Shown here: one piece after another, positions 28,453 to 38,706 of the stretch
Layout of the letters: every line of letters starts with the position of its first letter
How positions within the stretch are numbered: the first letter of the stretch is position 1
Assembly (NCBI RefSeq): GCF_007109225.1
Contig: NZ_VJZK01000005.1
Location: forward strand, 89,449-153,448
Direction of reading: 5' to 3'
Length of the DNA stretch: 64,000 nt
DNA from: Flavobacterium sp. GT3R68
GTDB taxonomy: Bacteria; Bacteroidota; Bacteroidia; Flavobacteriales; Flavobacteriaceae
The notes under the pieces: model-generated
The model's input: only the letters and a program-made list of their open reading frames with translations
What the model was told of the DNA's origin: nothing
Database searches by the model: none
Translations under genes and position numbers: made by a program

Positions 28453-28719
28453 TTATTTTCTAATATTCAATACTTTGATAATCTCACGATATCTGTTGAT
28501 TTCAGTTTTCTTCAAGTAATCAAGTAAGCTTCTTCTTTTACCTACTAATAATACTAGCGAACGCTCTGTGTTGAAATCGTGACGATTTTTTTTCAAGTGC
28601 TCAGTTAAGTGGCTGATTCTGAAAGTAAACAAAGCAATTTGTGCTTCTGATTTTCCAGTGTTTTTTACATCTCCGTGTTTAGCGAAGATTTCTTCTTTAA
28701 TCTCTTTAGTTAAATACAT
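28453..28719 (-). CDS. rpsO: 30S ribosomal protein S15
   Basis: An 88-residue ribosomal protein that binds the central domain of 16S rRNA. The family signature HLKKNRHDFNTERSLVLLVGKRRSLLDYLKK is recognizable at residues 42-71. The length is normal. It has the best promoter in the window, 55 bases upstream, and precedes pnp on the same strand. Confidence 0.97.
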   Translation of the reverse strand: MYLTKEIKEEIFAKHGDVKNTGKSEAQIALFTFRISHLTEHLKKNRHDFNTERSLVLLVGKRRSLLDYLKKTEINRYREIIKVLNIRK

Positions 28720-28773
28720 TCCAATATTGGTTTAATGATTTTTATGTATGTCGATATCTATTATTCGACCGGG

Positions 28774-28804
28774 CAAAAGTAATATTTATTTTTGGATATT
28801 CAAA
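28774..28804 (-). promoter_or_regulatory. Full Bacteroidota promoter of rpsO
   Basis: On the minus strand TTTG (28801-28804) is separated by exactly 19 bases from TACTTTTG (28774-28781), matching the known TTTG-N19-TAnnTTTG consensus without mismatch. Confidence 0.85.
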
Positions 28805-28846
28805 TAAAATTCTATTTAATCGTTTAAATGCTTATTTGCCAAGCAA

Positions 28847-29302
28847 TTAATACAGCTTTGAAATTTCGCTATTGACAAATTCCAAAAAGCGCTCATCGGC
28901 ATCTGTAAAAGGGTCTAAAACATTCGAATCAATATCAATCTGACCAATGTTCTGTCCGTTTACAAAAAGAGGGACCACGATTTCCGACTTCACCGTAAAG
29001 CTGCACGCAATATAATTATCCTGTGCCTGAACATCAGGAACTACAAAATTCTCATTCGAAACTGCTACCTGTCCGCAAATCCCTTTTCCAAATGGAATAA
29101 CGGTATGGTCTGTCGGTGCACCAACATAAGGTCCGAGGATTAATTCTTCCTTATCGCCGTTTCGGAAATAAAATCCAACCCAATTGTAATATTCAATATG
29201 CTTTTCAAGAAGTTCGCAGATTTTCAACAGCTTCTCTTCTTTAGTCGCTAATGCATCAGTTGTAATTGCAGTTACTTTTGGTTTTAATTCTTCGAAAGTC
29301 AT
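28847..29302 (-). CDS. Free methionine-(R)-sulfoxide reductase (GAF domain)
   Basis: A 151-residue single GAF-domain protein of the fRMsr/YebR family, which reduces free methionine-R-sulfoxide. Cys76 (GKGICGQ) and Cys100 (YIACSF) are 24 residues apart, matching the spacing of Cys94 and the catalytic Cys118 in E. coli fRMsr. The additional cysteine at the Cys84 position is absent. NWVGFYFRNGD and LGPYVGAP also fit the family. It is transcribed away from xrtF, from a divergent promoter. Confidence 0.88.
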   Translation of the reverse strand: MTFEELKPKVTAITTDALATKEEKLLKICELLEKHIEYYNWVGFYFRNGDKEELILGPYVGAPTDHTVIPFGKGICGQVAVSNENFVVPDVQAQDNYIACSFTVKSEIVVPLFVNGQNIGQIDIDSNVLDPFTDADERFLEFVNSEISKLY

Positions 29303-29320
29303 GATTTACTATTTTTTATG

Positions 29321-29328
29321 CAAAAGTA
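29321..29328 (-). promoter_or_regulatory. Bacteroidota -7 box for the fRMsr gene
   Basis: The minus strand reads TACTTTTG, 18 bases before the ATG at 29302. It is only 24 bases from the oppositely directed xrtF box. Confidence 0.68.
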
Positions 29329-29352
29329 TAAATGTTAGTCTCTTATTTTATA

Positions 29353-29360
29353 TAAATTTG
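29353..29360 (+). promoter_or_regulatory. Bacteroidota -7 box for xrtF
   Basis: TAAATTTG matches TAnnTTTG and lies 13 bases before the TTG start of xrtF, implying a very short leader. Confidence 0.55.
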
Positions 29361-29373
29361 TTAAAAATTCACT

Positions 29374-29928
29374 TTGAAAAATTATTGGATTCAATACAGA
29401 CCGTTTTTGCTTTTCCTCGGAAAATTTGCGTTGACGTATCTGTTGCTGGCATCTATGTACCAGCTGTATCTCAATCAATTTGATGTCAAAACCAATGAAG
29501 TTGATGGTTTTACGCAATCAGTGGCACAACAGTGTAAACAGGTTTTGCTTTTTTTTGACGATTCACATACTGAACTTCATCCCACCCAACCGAGTGTCAA
29601 GCTTTTTTATCGCGAGAAATTTGTTGCCCGAATTATAGAAGGCTGCAATGCTTTGAGTGTGATTATACTGTTTATCGCTTTTGTGGTGGCATTTACCGGA
29701 AAATGGAAATCAACGATTCTATTCATACTGGGAGGGAGCCTGCTACTTCACGTCCTTAATATTATCCGTATAGCACTTTTGGCTATCGCTTTGTACTATT
29801 ACCCCGAGTGGGAGCCTATTTTGCATGGTGTAATTTTTCCGTTGTTCATATATAGTGTCGTATTTATGTTGTGGGTAATCTGGGTTAATAAATTTTCTTT
29901 GTATGCTAAAAAAACTACTGCGTCATAA
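29374..29928 (+). CDS. xrtF: Exosortase family protein XrtF
   Basis: A 184-residue polytopic membrane cysteine protease/transpeptidase of the exosortase-archaeosortase superfamily. The three catalytic residues are visible: Cys91 in EGCNALS, Arg132 in NIIRI and His151 in LHGVIFP, each at the edge of a membrane helix. The XrtF subfamily is confined to Flavobacteriia. The start is a TTG; the family N-terminus MKNYWIQYRPFLLF begins there and no upstream ATG is in frame. It overlaps the next gene by 26 bp. No obvious substrate with a matching C-terminal signal is encoded in this window. Confidence 0.9.
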   Translation: MKNYWIQYRPFLLFLGKFALTYLLLASMYQLYLNQFDVKTNEVDGFTQSVAQQCKQVLLFFDDSHTELHPTQPSVKLFYREKFVARIIEGCNALSVIILFIAFVVAFTGKWKSTILFILGGSLLLHVLNIIRIALLAIALYYYPEWEPILHGVIFPLFIYSVVFMLWVIWVNKFSLYAKKTTAS

Positions 29929-30346
29929 ATCAAAAATCGCCTGGATAAGTTTGTTTGTGTTATTCTTGATATTGGTAAGAGCCTTTGAAAATACTTTGTT
30001 CTACGATCCTTATTTGGCATATTTTAAAATGGATTACACAAACTTACTTTTGCCTGAAACCAGTGGTTTGAAATTATTTTTCGGGCTTTTATTCCGTTAT
30101 GCACTCAACACAATCATTTCGTTGGCCATCATTTACGTCTCTTTTAAAGATCTTGACTTGACAAAATTTGCCGCCCTTTTATATCTGTTTTTCTTTGTAA
30201 TTCTGATTGCGGCTTTCTTTATTGTAGAGTCATATTATGGTGAAAGCAATAAAATGATGCTTTTTTACATCCGTCGGTTCCTGATTCAGCCTTTATTTTT
30301 ATTATTGTTTCTTCCTGCTTTTTATTATCAGAAGCAGATCAAGTAG
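29903..30346 (+). CDS. Exosortase F system-associated membrane protein
   Basis: A 147-residue protein with about four membrane helices that always accompanies xrtF in Flavobacteriia. The N-terminal RAFENTLFYDPYLAYFK and a late IRRFLIQPLFLLLFLPAFYYQ match the family. Its start lies inside xrtF, so the two are co-translated. Its role is unknown; it may be a membrane partner or processing factor for XrtF. Confidence 0.85.
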   Translation: MLKKLLRHKSKIAWISLFVLFLILVRAFENTLFYDPYLAYFKMDYTNLLLPETSGLKLFFGLLFRYALNTIISLAIIYVSFKDLDLTKFAALLYLFFFVILIAAFFIVESYYGESNKMMLFYIRRFLIQPLFLLLFLPAFYYQKQIK

Positions 30347-30420
30347 GAATGGAACCTTTCAGTTGTAAGTTTTAACAGTAATTTGATTTTATACGTTTTT
30401 TTAATAAGTACTTTTACAAA

Positions 30421-30822
30421 ATGAATTTCAGAAAACATCTTAGTGTCATAATCGCCTTTTTCCTGTTGGTTTCCAACGTTGGAATGGCTTTAAATGTGCA
30501 TTATTGTGGGGATGAGATTGCATCGGTTTCGTTGAAGACATCTATTTACGCTGCAGATTATGAAAAAGACTGTTGTGGTGTTGTTGAAAAAAGATCCAAT
30601 TGCTGCAACGATCGGGTAGTCCAATTTCAAAAAAAAATAGATCATTCTGTTTTTAAAGCCTTTTCATCGGATTCCGTTTTTACCTTTATAGCTGCAGAAT
30701 GGCATCCTGTCATGTTTACTACTCTATTCAATTTCAAAAACGATCCGGCCGCTTCGTATTATTGTGATGCGAATGCGCCACCGTTTTTCCAATTGTACCA
30801 TCAATATATTTTCTACGCCTGA
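30421..30822 (+). CDS. HYC_CC_PP family protein, Cys-rich exported
   Basis: A 133-residue small protein with a signal peptide or N-terminal anchor (residues 6-24). It carries the motif set that names the family: His-Tyr-Cys at residues 27-29 (HYCGDEI), paired cysteines at 51-52 and 61-62 (CCGVVEK..NCC), and APPFFQLYHQ near the C-terminus. The Cys/His arrangement suggests metal binding. It precedes a TonB-dependent receptor and an HMA protein on the same strand, so the three probably form a metal-acquisition operon. The actual metal is not shown by sequence; copper is the best guess. Confidence 0.85.
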   Translation: MNFRKHLSVIIAFFLLVSNVGMALNVHYCGDEIASVSLKTSIYAADYEKDCCGVVEKRSNCCNDRVVQFQKKIDHSVFKAFSSDSVFTFIAAEWHPVMFTTLFNFKNDPAASYYCDANAPPFFQLYHQYIFYA

Positions 30823-30894
30823 TTTTAATGTGCATTAAAGGGAAGCCGTTCTTTTGCGGCAGCCTACTACTTTAATAAACATTAAAATCATTTT

Positions 30895-32907
30895 ATGCAA
30901 AAACAAATTTCAATACTTTTATTATTGTTGTTTGCCGCTTCTTATGCCTTTGCACAGGATACTCTGCAGGCGGTGGAAGTAGAATCCAGCCGTAAAAGTC
31001 TAAAAAAATCACTCACTGCTACAGCAAATACGACCCTATTAAGCAGCAAAGAATTGCTCAAAGCAGCCTGTTGTAATCTGGCGGAAAGTTTCGAAACCAA
31101 TCCGTCGATAGATGTCAATTTCTCGGATGCGTTAACCGGAACCAAACAAATCAAAATGTTGGGTCTGACCAGTCCGTATCTGTTGATTAGTGAAGAGAAT
31201 ATTCCTTCCGTTCGTGGCGCTTCCCAAGCCTATGGATTGTCATTTACCCCGGGAACATGGGTCGAAAGTATTCAGATTACCAAAGGTGCCGGTTCCGTCG
31301 TGAATGGATTCGAAAGTATTTCGGGACAAATCAATACCGAATTGATCAAGCCGATAAAAGACATTCCATTTTTCCTGAATGCATACGGTTCGACGGATTC
31401 CCGATTTGAATTAAATACCCATTTCAATAAGAAAGTTTCTGAAAAATGGGCCACCAGTTTGTTTGTTCACGGAAACACGAGAGTTTCGAAAAACGATATG
31501 AATGATGATGGTTTTCTGGACAATCCATTGGCAAAGCAAATCAATGTGTTGAATCGCTGGCAATATACGGATGCGAAAAAAGGCTGGGTCAGTTTTATCA
31601 ACTTCCGCTATATGAATGACAAAAAACAGACCGGCGAACTCGATTTCGATCCGAACCTTGATCAGGGCACTACCAATTACTGGGGTTCTGAAATCAATAC
31701 CGAACGATTGGATGTGTCTGCCAAACTTGGATATGTTTTTCCTGATGTGCCGTATCAAAGCATTGGTTTTCAAAATGCCTTCAATGTGCATGACCAGGAT
31801 TCCTATTTTGGTCTGAACCAATACAACATCAAACAAAAAAGCTACTATTCAAACTTGATTTTCAGTTCGATAATCAATAACACCATGCATAAATTTTCTA
31901 CAGGAATCAATTTTACCTATGATCAATATGATGAAGTTGTCAATGTAAATGATTATAGCAGAATTGATAATTCGGTTGGGGCTTTCTATGAATATACGTA
32001 TGACAATGCGGATAATTTCAGTGTCATACTAGGAGGAAGGCTTGACAACCATAATCGTTTGGGCACTTTCATGACGCCAAGATTGCATGCGCGTTACAAT
32101 CCTTGGGAAAAAGGAGTGCTGCGGTTCTCCGCGGGAAGAGGAAAGAGAAGCGCGAATATTTTTGCAGAAAACCAACAGCTTTTTGCGAGTTCCAGAATAT
32201 TTAATATTTTTAATGCAGGCGGAAAAATTTATGGACTGGATCCCGAAATTGCGTGGAATTATGGAGTGAGTTTCATGCAAAACTTTACGTTGTTCAATAG
32301 AAGTGCCGATGTAGGATTGGATTTTTACAGAACCGATTTTCAAAATCAGGCTGTGGTCGATGTGATGCAAAGTCCCCAGCATGTTTTGTTTTATAATCTG
32401 AATGGGAAATCGTATGCGAACAGTCTGCAGGTGGAGTTCAATTATGAATTGGCCAAGCATTTCAATTTGCGTACGGCTTACAAATACTACGATATTCAAA
32501 CGGATTATTTGTCAGGTATTTTCGAGAGACCCTTACAGGCGAAACACCGCTTTTTTGGAAATCTTGAATATGCGACTCATATTGGTGAAAAAGGAAAGCA
32601 ATGGAAATTCGATTATACCTTTAATTGGTTGGGGAAACAGCGGTTGCCTAATACCGGATCCAATCCGCCTGACGACCGAATGCCGGAGTTCTCACCTTCG
32701 TTTTCCGTGATGAATGTCCAGGTAACCCGAACTTTTTCTTCTACTTTTGAAATGTACATTGGAGGGGAAAATATTGGAAATTATCGACAGGATAAAGCAA
32801 TTTTGGGTAGCGATGACCCTTTTGGTCCTACTTTTGATGCCTCTATAGTGTATGCGCCGGTTTTCGGCCAAATGTATTATGCCGGCTTGCGTTTTAAAAT
32901 TAAATAA
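30895..32907 (+). CDS. TonB-dependent receptor, probably metal (copper) uptake
   Basis: A 670-residue outer membrane receptor. It has a signal peptide (residues 1-20, ending AFAQ), a plug domain (about 40-150, with VRGASQAYGLSFTPG and ITKGAGSVVNGFESISGQI) and a 22-strand-type barrel ending in an aromatic-containing MYYAGLRFKIK terminus. There is no N-terminal carboxypeptidase-like domain, so it is not a SusC type. A Cys-Cys pair at 59-60 (KAACCNLAESFETNPS) opens the plug; this placement suggests metal relay from or to neighbours. It is flanked by a Cys-rich small protein and an HMA protein. Confidence 0.9.
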   Translation: MQKQISILLLLLFAASYAFAQDTLQAVEVESSRKSLKKSLTATANTTLLSSKELLKAACCNLAESFETNPSIDVNFSDALTGTKQIKMLGLTSPYLLISEENIPSVRGASQAYGLSFTPGTWVESIQITKGAGSVVNGFESISGQINTELIKPIKDIPFFLNAYGSTDSRFELNTHFNKKVSEKWATSLFVHGNTRVSKNDMNDDGFLDNPLAKQINVLNRWQYTDAKKGWVSFINFRYMNDKKQTGELDFDPNLDQGTTNYWGSEINTERLDVSAKLGYVFPDVPYQSIGFQNAFNVHDQDSYFGLNQYNIKQKSYYSNLIFSSIINNTMHKFSTGINFTYDQYDEVVNVNDYSRIDNSVGAFYEYTYDNADNFSVILGGRLDNHNRLGTFMTPRLHARYNPWEKGVLRFSAGRGKRSANIFAENQQLFASSRIFNIFNAGGKIYGLDPEIAWNYGVSFMQNFTLFNRSADVGLDFYRTDFQNQAVVDVMQSPQHVLFYNLNGKSYANSLQVEFNYELAKHFNLRTAYKYYDIQTDYLSGIFERPLQAKHRFFGNLEYATHIGEKGKQWKFDYTFNWLGKQRLPNTGSNPPDDRMPEFSPSFSVMNVQVTRTFSSTFEMYIGGENIGNYRQDKAILGSDDPFGPTFDASIVYAPVFGQMYYAGLRFKIK

Positions 32908-32922
32908 TATAAAAATTAAATA

Positions 32923-33264
32923 ATGAAGAATATTTTTTTAGCACTAGTACTGACATTTATCGGATTCACTGTGCAAGCACAAGAGACAAAAAATAAAAAT
33001 GCCAAATATGACATTGAAGTAAACGGCAATTGTGAACAATGCAAAAAGCGTATTGAGAAAGCAGCCTATGGTGTTATAGGAGTCAAATTGGCCGAATGGC
33101 ATGTTGATGATCACATCCTTCACTTGATTCTAAATGAAGAAAAAACTTCTCTTGCATCGGTCACAAAGGCAATAGCAAAAGTGGGCCACGATACGGATGA
33201 AACAAAAGCGTCACAGGAGGATTATGACAATTTACATCACTGTTGCAAATATGAAAGAAAGTAA
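32923..33264 (+). CDS. Exported heavy-metal-associated (HMA) domain protein
   Basis: A 113-residue protein with a signal peptide (residues 1-20, ending VQAQ) and one HMA ferredoxin-like fold carrying the metal motif Cys37-x-x-Cys40 (NGNCEQCKKRIE). A second His/Cys cluster HHCC lies near the C-terminus. HMA domains bind Cu(I) or similar soft metals. A periplasmic location and the preceding TonB receptor suggest a chaperone accepting the imported ion. A terminator follows at once, closing the three-gene unit. Confidence 0.88.
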   Translation: MKNIFLALVLTFIGFTVQAQETKNKNAKYDIEVNGNCEQCKKRIEKAAYGVIGVKLAEWHVDDHILHLILNEEKTSLASVTKAIAKVGHDTDETKASQEDYDNLHHCCKYERK

Positions 33265-33269
33265 CCTTA

Positions 33270-33299
33270 AAACCCAAAGTAAACGCTTTGGGTTTACTT
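33270..33299 (+). terminator. Terminator after the HMA gene
   Basis: Perfect 10-bp stem aaacccaaag / ctttgggttt with a 5-base loop and a T-rich tail. Confidence 0.82.
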
Positions 33300-33467
33300 T
33301 TATAAGGTATATTTTTCGATCTGATATTATTTAAATGATTTGGGAACGCAAGGTTTGAGATGAGTTGAGGCCGTTAAATAAGTTTTAAAGTAAGCGATAA
33401 GATTGCGGTTAAGATAAATTATCCGTACTTTCACACGGAAATATTTAGTACAAAAATCCCCCGAATA

Positions 33468-34151
33468 ATGAATGATTTTGATTGGAAGAATTTAATAGAT
33501 CCTCTTTTTTATATACACTTTGATATCAACGGAATAAAGCTTGGAATTTACATTGTTTTGTTTATTGTCTTTGCTGAAACGGGGCTTTTCGCCGGATTTT
33601 TTTTACCAGGAGACAGTTTGCTGTTTCTGGCAGGAATTTATAACCGTGAATTGATTGAAAACGTCATGGTATTGGGAAGCGATTTCCTTAATGTGACAGT
33701 ATTATCGGTATTTGTTGCTATTGCAGGAATTCTTGGGAATATTGTTGGGTATTGGTTTGGTTCCAAAAGCGGTTATTATTTATACAATAAAAAAGACAGT
33801 TTTTGGTTCAAGAAAAAATACTTGATCCAGTCAAAAGATTTCTTTGAAAAGCATGGAGGCCGGGCTATAATTTTTGCCCGTTTCTTACCGATATTCCGAA
33901 CTTTTGCACCAATCGTGGCCGGAATTGTAAACATGGATAAGAAGAAATTTATGTTTTTTAATATTGTCAGTTCTTTTCTTTGGTCCTTTACATTGATTTT
34001 TGCAGGACACTATCTTTATGGTTTTTTGCTTAAAAATTATGGGATTGACCTGAAAGAACACATCGAAGTTATCGTCATAGGTTTAGTCGGAATTACGATT
34101 ATCCCCGTTCTGTATAAGTTTAGCAAAAAGTTGCCTGTACCAAAAATTTAA
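33468..34151 (+). CDS. DedA family membrane protein
   Basis: A 227-residue protein of the DedA/VTT superfamily, which includes undecaprenyl-phosphate and phospholipid translocases. The family marks are the FAETGLFAGFFLPGDSLLFLAG motif, the GYWFGSKSGYYLY loop and the FARFLPIFRTFAPIVAGI block with conserved Arg and Pro residues. It has five or six membrane segments. The substrate cannot be assigned. The gap before it (33300-33467) carries no gene. Confidence 0.9.
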   Translation: MNDFDWKNLIDPLFYIHFDINGIKLGIYIVLFIVFAETGLFAGFFLPGDSLLFLAGIYNRELIENVMVLGSDFLNVTVLSVFVAIAGILGNIVGYWFGSKSGYYLYNKKDSFWFKKKYLIQSKDFFEKHGGRAIIFARFLPIFRTFAPIVAGIVNMDKKKFMFFNIVSSFLWSFTLIFAGHYLYGFLLKNYGIDLKEHIEVIVIGLVGITIIPVLYKFSKKLPVPKI

Positions 34152-34162
34152 TAAAACACAGT

Positions 34163-34197
34163 AAAAAAATCCGTTCACGATGTGGACGGATTTTTTT
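34163..34197. terminator. Bidirectional terminator between DedA and MG2/plug genes
   Basis: A long stem (aaaaaaatccgt..cac / gtg..acggattttttt) with A and T runs on both sides, between two convergent genes. Confidence 0.85.
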
Positions 34198-34235
34198 ATT
34201 CTTAAAATAAGTGAATATTTAAGTTTTCTGAGTGA

Positions 34236-36590
34236 TTATTCCACTATCAGTGTTTTTACTTCTGAAATAATTTTTCCGTCTGCCGACATTCCTTCAATCA
34301 GGACTTTGACAGTTTTTTGTTTTAGAGTTGGCATCGTGAATTTTATAAAATTAGTTGCACTATCCAAGTTGGGTTCCCAAAAAATGGTACCGTACTTTTT
34401 AAACCCATTACTGTCAAAAGAAGTATATTCTGGAGCAATGAAACTGTTTTCGGGGGCAAATGCGTTTTTAATCAGGAATGATTTTGATTTGGATTTTCGG
34501 GGAGCTGATCGATAGTCTTTGTTGGTGTAAATTTTAATGACACCAGTCCCTGTTGATTGAATGCTGGTTCCGTTTTTATCAATGTAGATCTCGCTTATAT
34601 ACTTTAATGAAAAATTATCAAGCTCGTTAAACTCATAAAGTTGGTTGTCATCTAAATATATCGATGGGATGTTTGGCTTCGTCATTGACACTTTTGTCCT
34701 GCCTCTGATGTACACATTACCCATCTGGCTTCCGGCATCAAATCCATGTCCAGCGAGATATTGAACCACATTACTATACATTTTGTAATCATCGTCAGAG
34801 ATTTTATAGGCTTTGGACATGCTGTTGCCAAATTTGCCCATATTGTCGAATACAACTTTTTTAGATTTGTTAATCAATGTTACGTCGTCCAGCTGGACCG
34901 CGTCTTTTAAAGTCGGAACATCAATAGGGGCAGAGTTCGTAATTTTTTGATTTGAAATACAGGAGCTCTGTTTGCGATTTAAAGATTTAAGGAAAGGCTT
35001 GTCGTTATTTACAATTTGCGGATAGTAATTGAGTTCTTTATACTTTTCCCCATTTTTGACAAGTGTGAAATTAACTTTTAATGAATCACTCGCAATAAAA
35101 TTATTAAAGTAGAATTCATTTTTATCGGTGATTTCTGCAAATTCATTAATTCCTCCGGTAAAAGAAAATAATTGGACTTTGTATTTTTCACGCTGGTCTA
35201 AGGTCTCATTTATAACCCCTTTCAAGGTAAGCCCTTTGTTAAAAGAGTATTTGATAACTGGCGCATTTCTCATTGCGCTCCAATCGTATTTGCTGGATTT
35301 TTGGTTTAATAAAATAAGGTCCAAGTCGAAATTTTTTGCTCTCGAAGGGTTTTCAAATAACAAACCAGCATTCGGGACACTATGCTTGAGATAAGGCGTT
35401 AACAGCAAAGAATTAAAAATGGTGTTTTCAGTGTTGGAACATATACTCCCTTCCGGTAAAATGGAAATGCCCAACTTGATATTTGAAGTAGTCGACATCG
35501 CATTAACCTGAACGGTGTCCTGGTTTTTTTTAATGGTTTCAAGGTTTAATTCAAAGCTGTTTTTATGTGCTTTATATATAATACGTTCATTCAGCTGATT
35601 TAGATTTTCGTCTATTATCCGTATGATATTTACACCATCAAATAAATTTGTATTGGCTAACACAATAGGGTGGTCGTTCTCTTTTACCTGAAAATTGACG
35701 ATATTTATTTTGTCATTCTGATTTACCGTGAGATAAAGTTTTTTGCCAGCCAAAGTACTCTTGGTCTGTTCATTGGTCCGTATCGAAATGAAAGTTTTTG
35801 ATTCATTCGAATAATTATTTACCGTTAACATTGTGCCAGTATCCTGAGGTTGGGGAAGGCTCTTTGTAATTTGATGATTGTTGTAATTAATTACAATATG
35901 ATAGTTCTCTTTTCGGGCCTGTAGTATTTCAAATTTACCGTAGCCAAAAGCATTGGTCTGAAAACTGGAAATCTCTTCACCTTTTCCATTGAGTACTTTT
36001 CCGTTTGAAATGGATAAACCTTCGTGATTACAATCGGTTATCGCAATGCCAATGATATTGTTTACCCCTGTTAAAAAAACACCTCCTTCGGGATGAAATT
36101 CAACTATAGGCTCATTATTCAGATAACTAATATTTCCGTCACTGTCATTGATAATTTCCACTCTAAAAACTCCCGATTCATCTTCACTGAAATTATTACT
36201 CCAGTTGGTATGCACCTGAAAATAATATTTTCCCGTTTTCAGACTGCTGTTAAGTTTAAAATCTCCTTGAAAAATACCGTCGTGTGCATATAGTAATTTA
36301 CTTCCGATTTTTTCTCCTTCCGGGGTAAAGAAATTCACATAGATATTAGTGGTTTCTATGTAGGGAGTATTGTTTTTCTTGTCAAAGACAAAACCTTTGA
36401 ACCAGATGGTTTCATTGGTTAAATAAGTACCTTTATTAAATTGCAGGTGATAATTTTCTCTGTCTAGTTCAAAATATTGAGCGGTAATATCGGCAATTTT
36501 TTCTTCTGTAGATTGGGAATGTACCAGTACTGATGAAAAAATAATGGAGATGAACATTAATAAATTATGAAGCCTTTTTTGGATTTTCAT
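34236..36590 (-). CDS. Surface protein with MG2-like and plug-like domains
   Basis: A 784-residue exported protein with a signal peptide (residues 1-26, ending LVHS). The N-terminal part (about 40-240) resembles the MG2/macroglobulin-like folds of Bacteroidota surface proteins (HLQFNKGTYLTNETIWFKGFVFD; LKTGKYYFQVHTNW). The C-terminal part (about 620-705) resembles a TonB plug-like module (GSQMGNVYIRGRTK, IPSIYLDDNQL, ISEIYIDKNGTS). No barrel follows, so it is not a transporter. Such proteins are usually annotated as hypothetical; a role in envelope protein handling is only a guess. Its own -7 box overlaps the end of the groEL terminator. Confidence 0.7.
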   Translation of the reverse strand: MKIQKRLHNLLMFISIIFSSVLVHSQSTEEKIADITAQYFELDRENYHLQFNKGTYLTNETIWFKGFVFDKKNNTPYIETTNIYVNFFTPEGEKIGSKLLYAHDGIFQGDFKLNSSLKTGKYYFQVHTNWSNNFSEDESGVFRVEIINDSDGNISYLNNEPIVEFHPEGGVFLTGVNNIIGIAITDCNHEGLSISNGKVLNGKGEEISSFQTNAFGYGKFEILQARKENYHIVINYNNHQITKSLPQPQDTGTMLTVNNYSNESKTFISIRTNEQTKSTLAGKKLYLTVNQNDKINIVNFQVKENDHPIVLANTNLFDGVNIIRIIDENLNQLNERIIYKAHKNSFELNLETIKKNQDTVQVNAMSTTSNIKLGISILPEGSICSNTENTIFNSLLLTPYLKHSVPNAGLLFENPSRAKNFDLDLILLNQKSSKYDWSAMRNAPVIKYSFNKGLTLKGVINETLDQREKYKVQLFSFTGGINEFAEITDKNEFYFNNFIASDSLKVNFTLVKNGEKYKELNYYPQIVNNDKPFLKSLNRKQSSCISNQKITNSAPIDVPTLKDAVQLDDVTLINKSKKVVFDNMGKFGNSMSKAYKISDDDYKMYSNVVQYLAGHGFDAGSQMGNVYIRGRTKVSMTKPNIPSIYLDDNQLYEFNELDNFSLKYISEIYIDKNGTSIQSTGTGVIKIYTNKDYRSAPRKSKSKSFLIKNAFAPENSFIAPEYTSFDSNGFKKYGTIFWEPNLDSATNFIKFTMPTLKQKTVKVLIEGMSADGKIISEVKTLIVE

Positions 36591-36622
36591 TAATTACACA
36601 GGTTTGAATTATTTTTTGAGTG

Positions 36623-36630
36623 CAAATATA
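36623..36630 (-). promoter_or_regulatory. Bacteroidota -7 box for the MG2/plug gene
   Basis: The minus strand reads TATATTTG, 32 bases before the ATG at 36590. It directly continues the T run of the groEL terminator. Confidence 0.68.
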
Positions 36631-36659
36631 AAAAAATCCGAAGAATACTTCGGATTTTT
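36631..36659 (-). terminator. Terminator after groEL
   Basis: Stem aaaaaatccgaag / cttcggattttt with a 4-base loop, 25 bases past the groEL stop. Confidence 0.87.
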
Positions 36660-36683
36660 CTTATATATAATATTGGGGTGAGT

Positions 36684-38321
<1,638 letters not shown>

Positions 38322-38338
38322 TTATGTTTAGGGGGGAA

Positions 38339-38614
38339 TTAGATGATCGCTAAAATATCATCTTCTCTCATTATCAGGTAATCTTTTCCTTCCAGTTTCA
38401 ATTCAGTACCTGCATATTTTCCGTAAAGAACCGTGTCTCCAATTTTAACGGTCATCGTATGGTCATTCGTACCATTTCCAACAGCGACAACAGTTCCTTT
38501 TTGTGGTTTTTCTTTGGCAGTATCCGGAATGAAAAGCCCGGAAGCAGTTTGAGTTTCAACAGCTACGGGTTCGATAAGAACGCGGTCCGAAAGAGGTTTA
38601 ATGTTTAAAGCCAT
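38339..38614 (-). CDS. groES: Co-chaperonin GroES (Hsp10)
   Basis: A 91-residue GroEL lid subunit. The mobile loop region ([21 protein letters not shown]) and the [13 protein letters not shown] strand fit the family. No CIRCE element is found upstream; instead an inverted repeat GGGTTAT-N14-ATAACCC stands 16 bases before the ATG. Confidence 0.98.
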   Translation of the reverse strand: MALNIKPLSDRVLIEPVAVETQTASGLFIPDTAKEKPQKGTVVAVGNGTNDHTMTVKIGDTVLYGKYAGTELKLEGKDYLIMREDDILAII

Positions 38615-38629
38615 AATGCTATATTTTTT

Positions 38630-38657
38630 GGGTTATAATTATTTGGATGCATAACCC
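38630..38657. promoter_or_regulatory. Inverted repeat upstream of groES
   Basis: gggttat (38630-38636) and ataaccc (38651-38657) are perfect 7-bp inverted arms spaced 14 bases, in the promoter/leader region of groESL. It could be an operator for a heat-shock regulator other than HrcA, or a 5' leader hairpin. No regulator is identified. Confidence 0.45.
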
Positions 38658-38706
38658 TATTTCAGAAATTATGCCAATGGATAAATACTGACAATTTTAC
38701 TTAAAA

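Noticed and set aside
30360..30421. TACTTTTA before the HYC_CC_PP gene as promoter
   Set aside because: One mismatch, only a few bases from the ATG and no -33 element; not strong enough to list.
38615..38700. Search for a CIRCE element before groES
   Set aside because: No TTAGCACTC-N9-GAGTGCTAA-like pair is present; only the GGGTTAT inverted repeat was kept.
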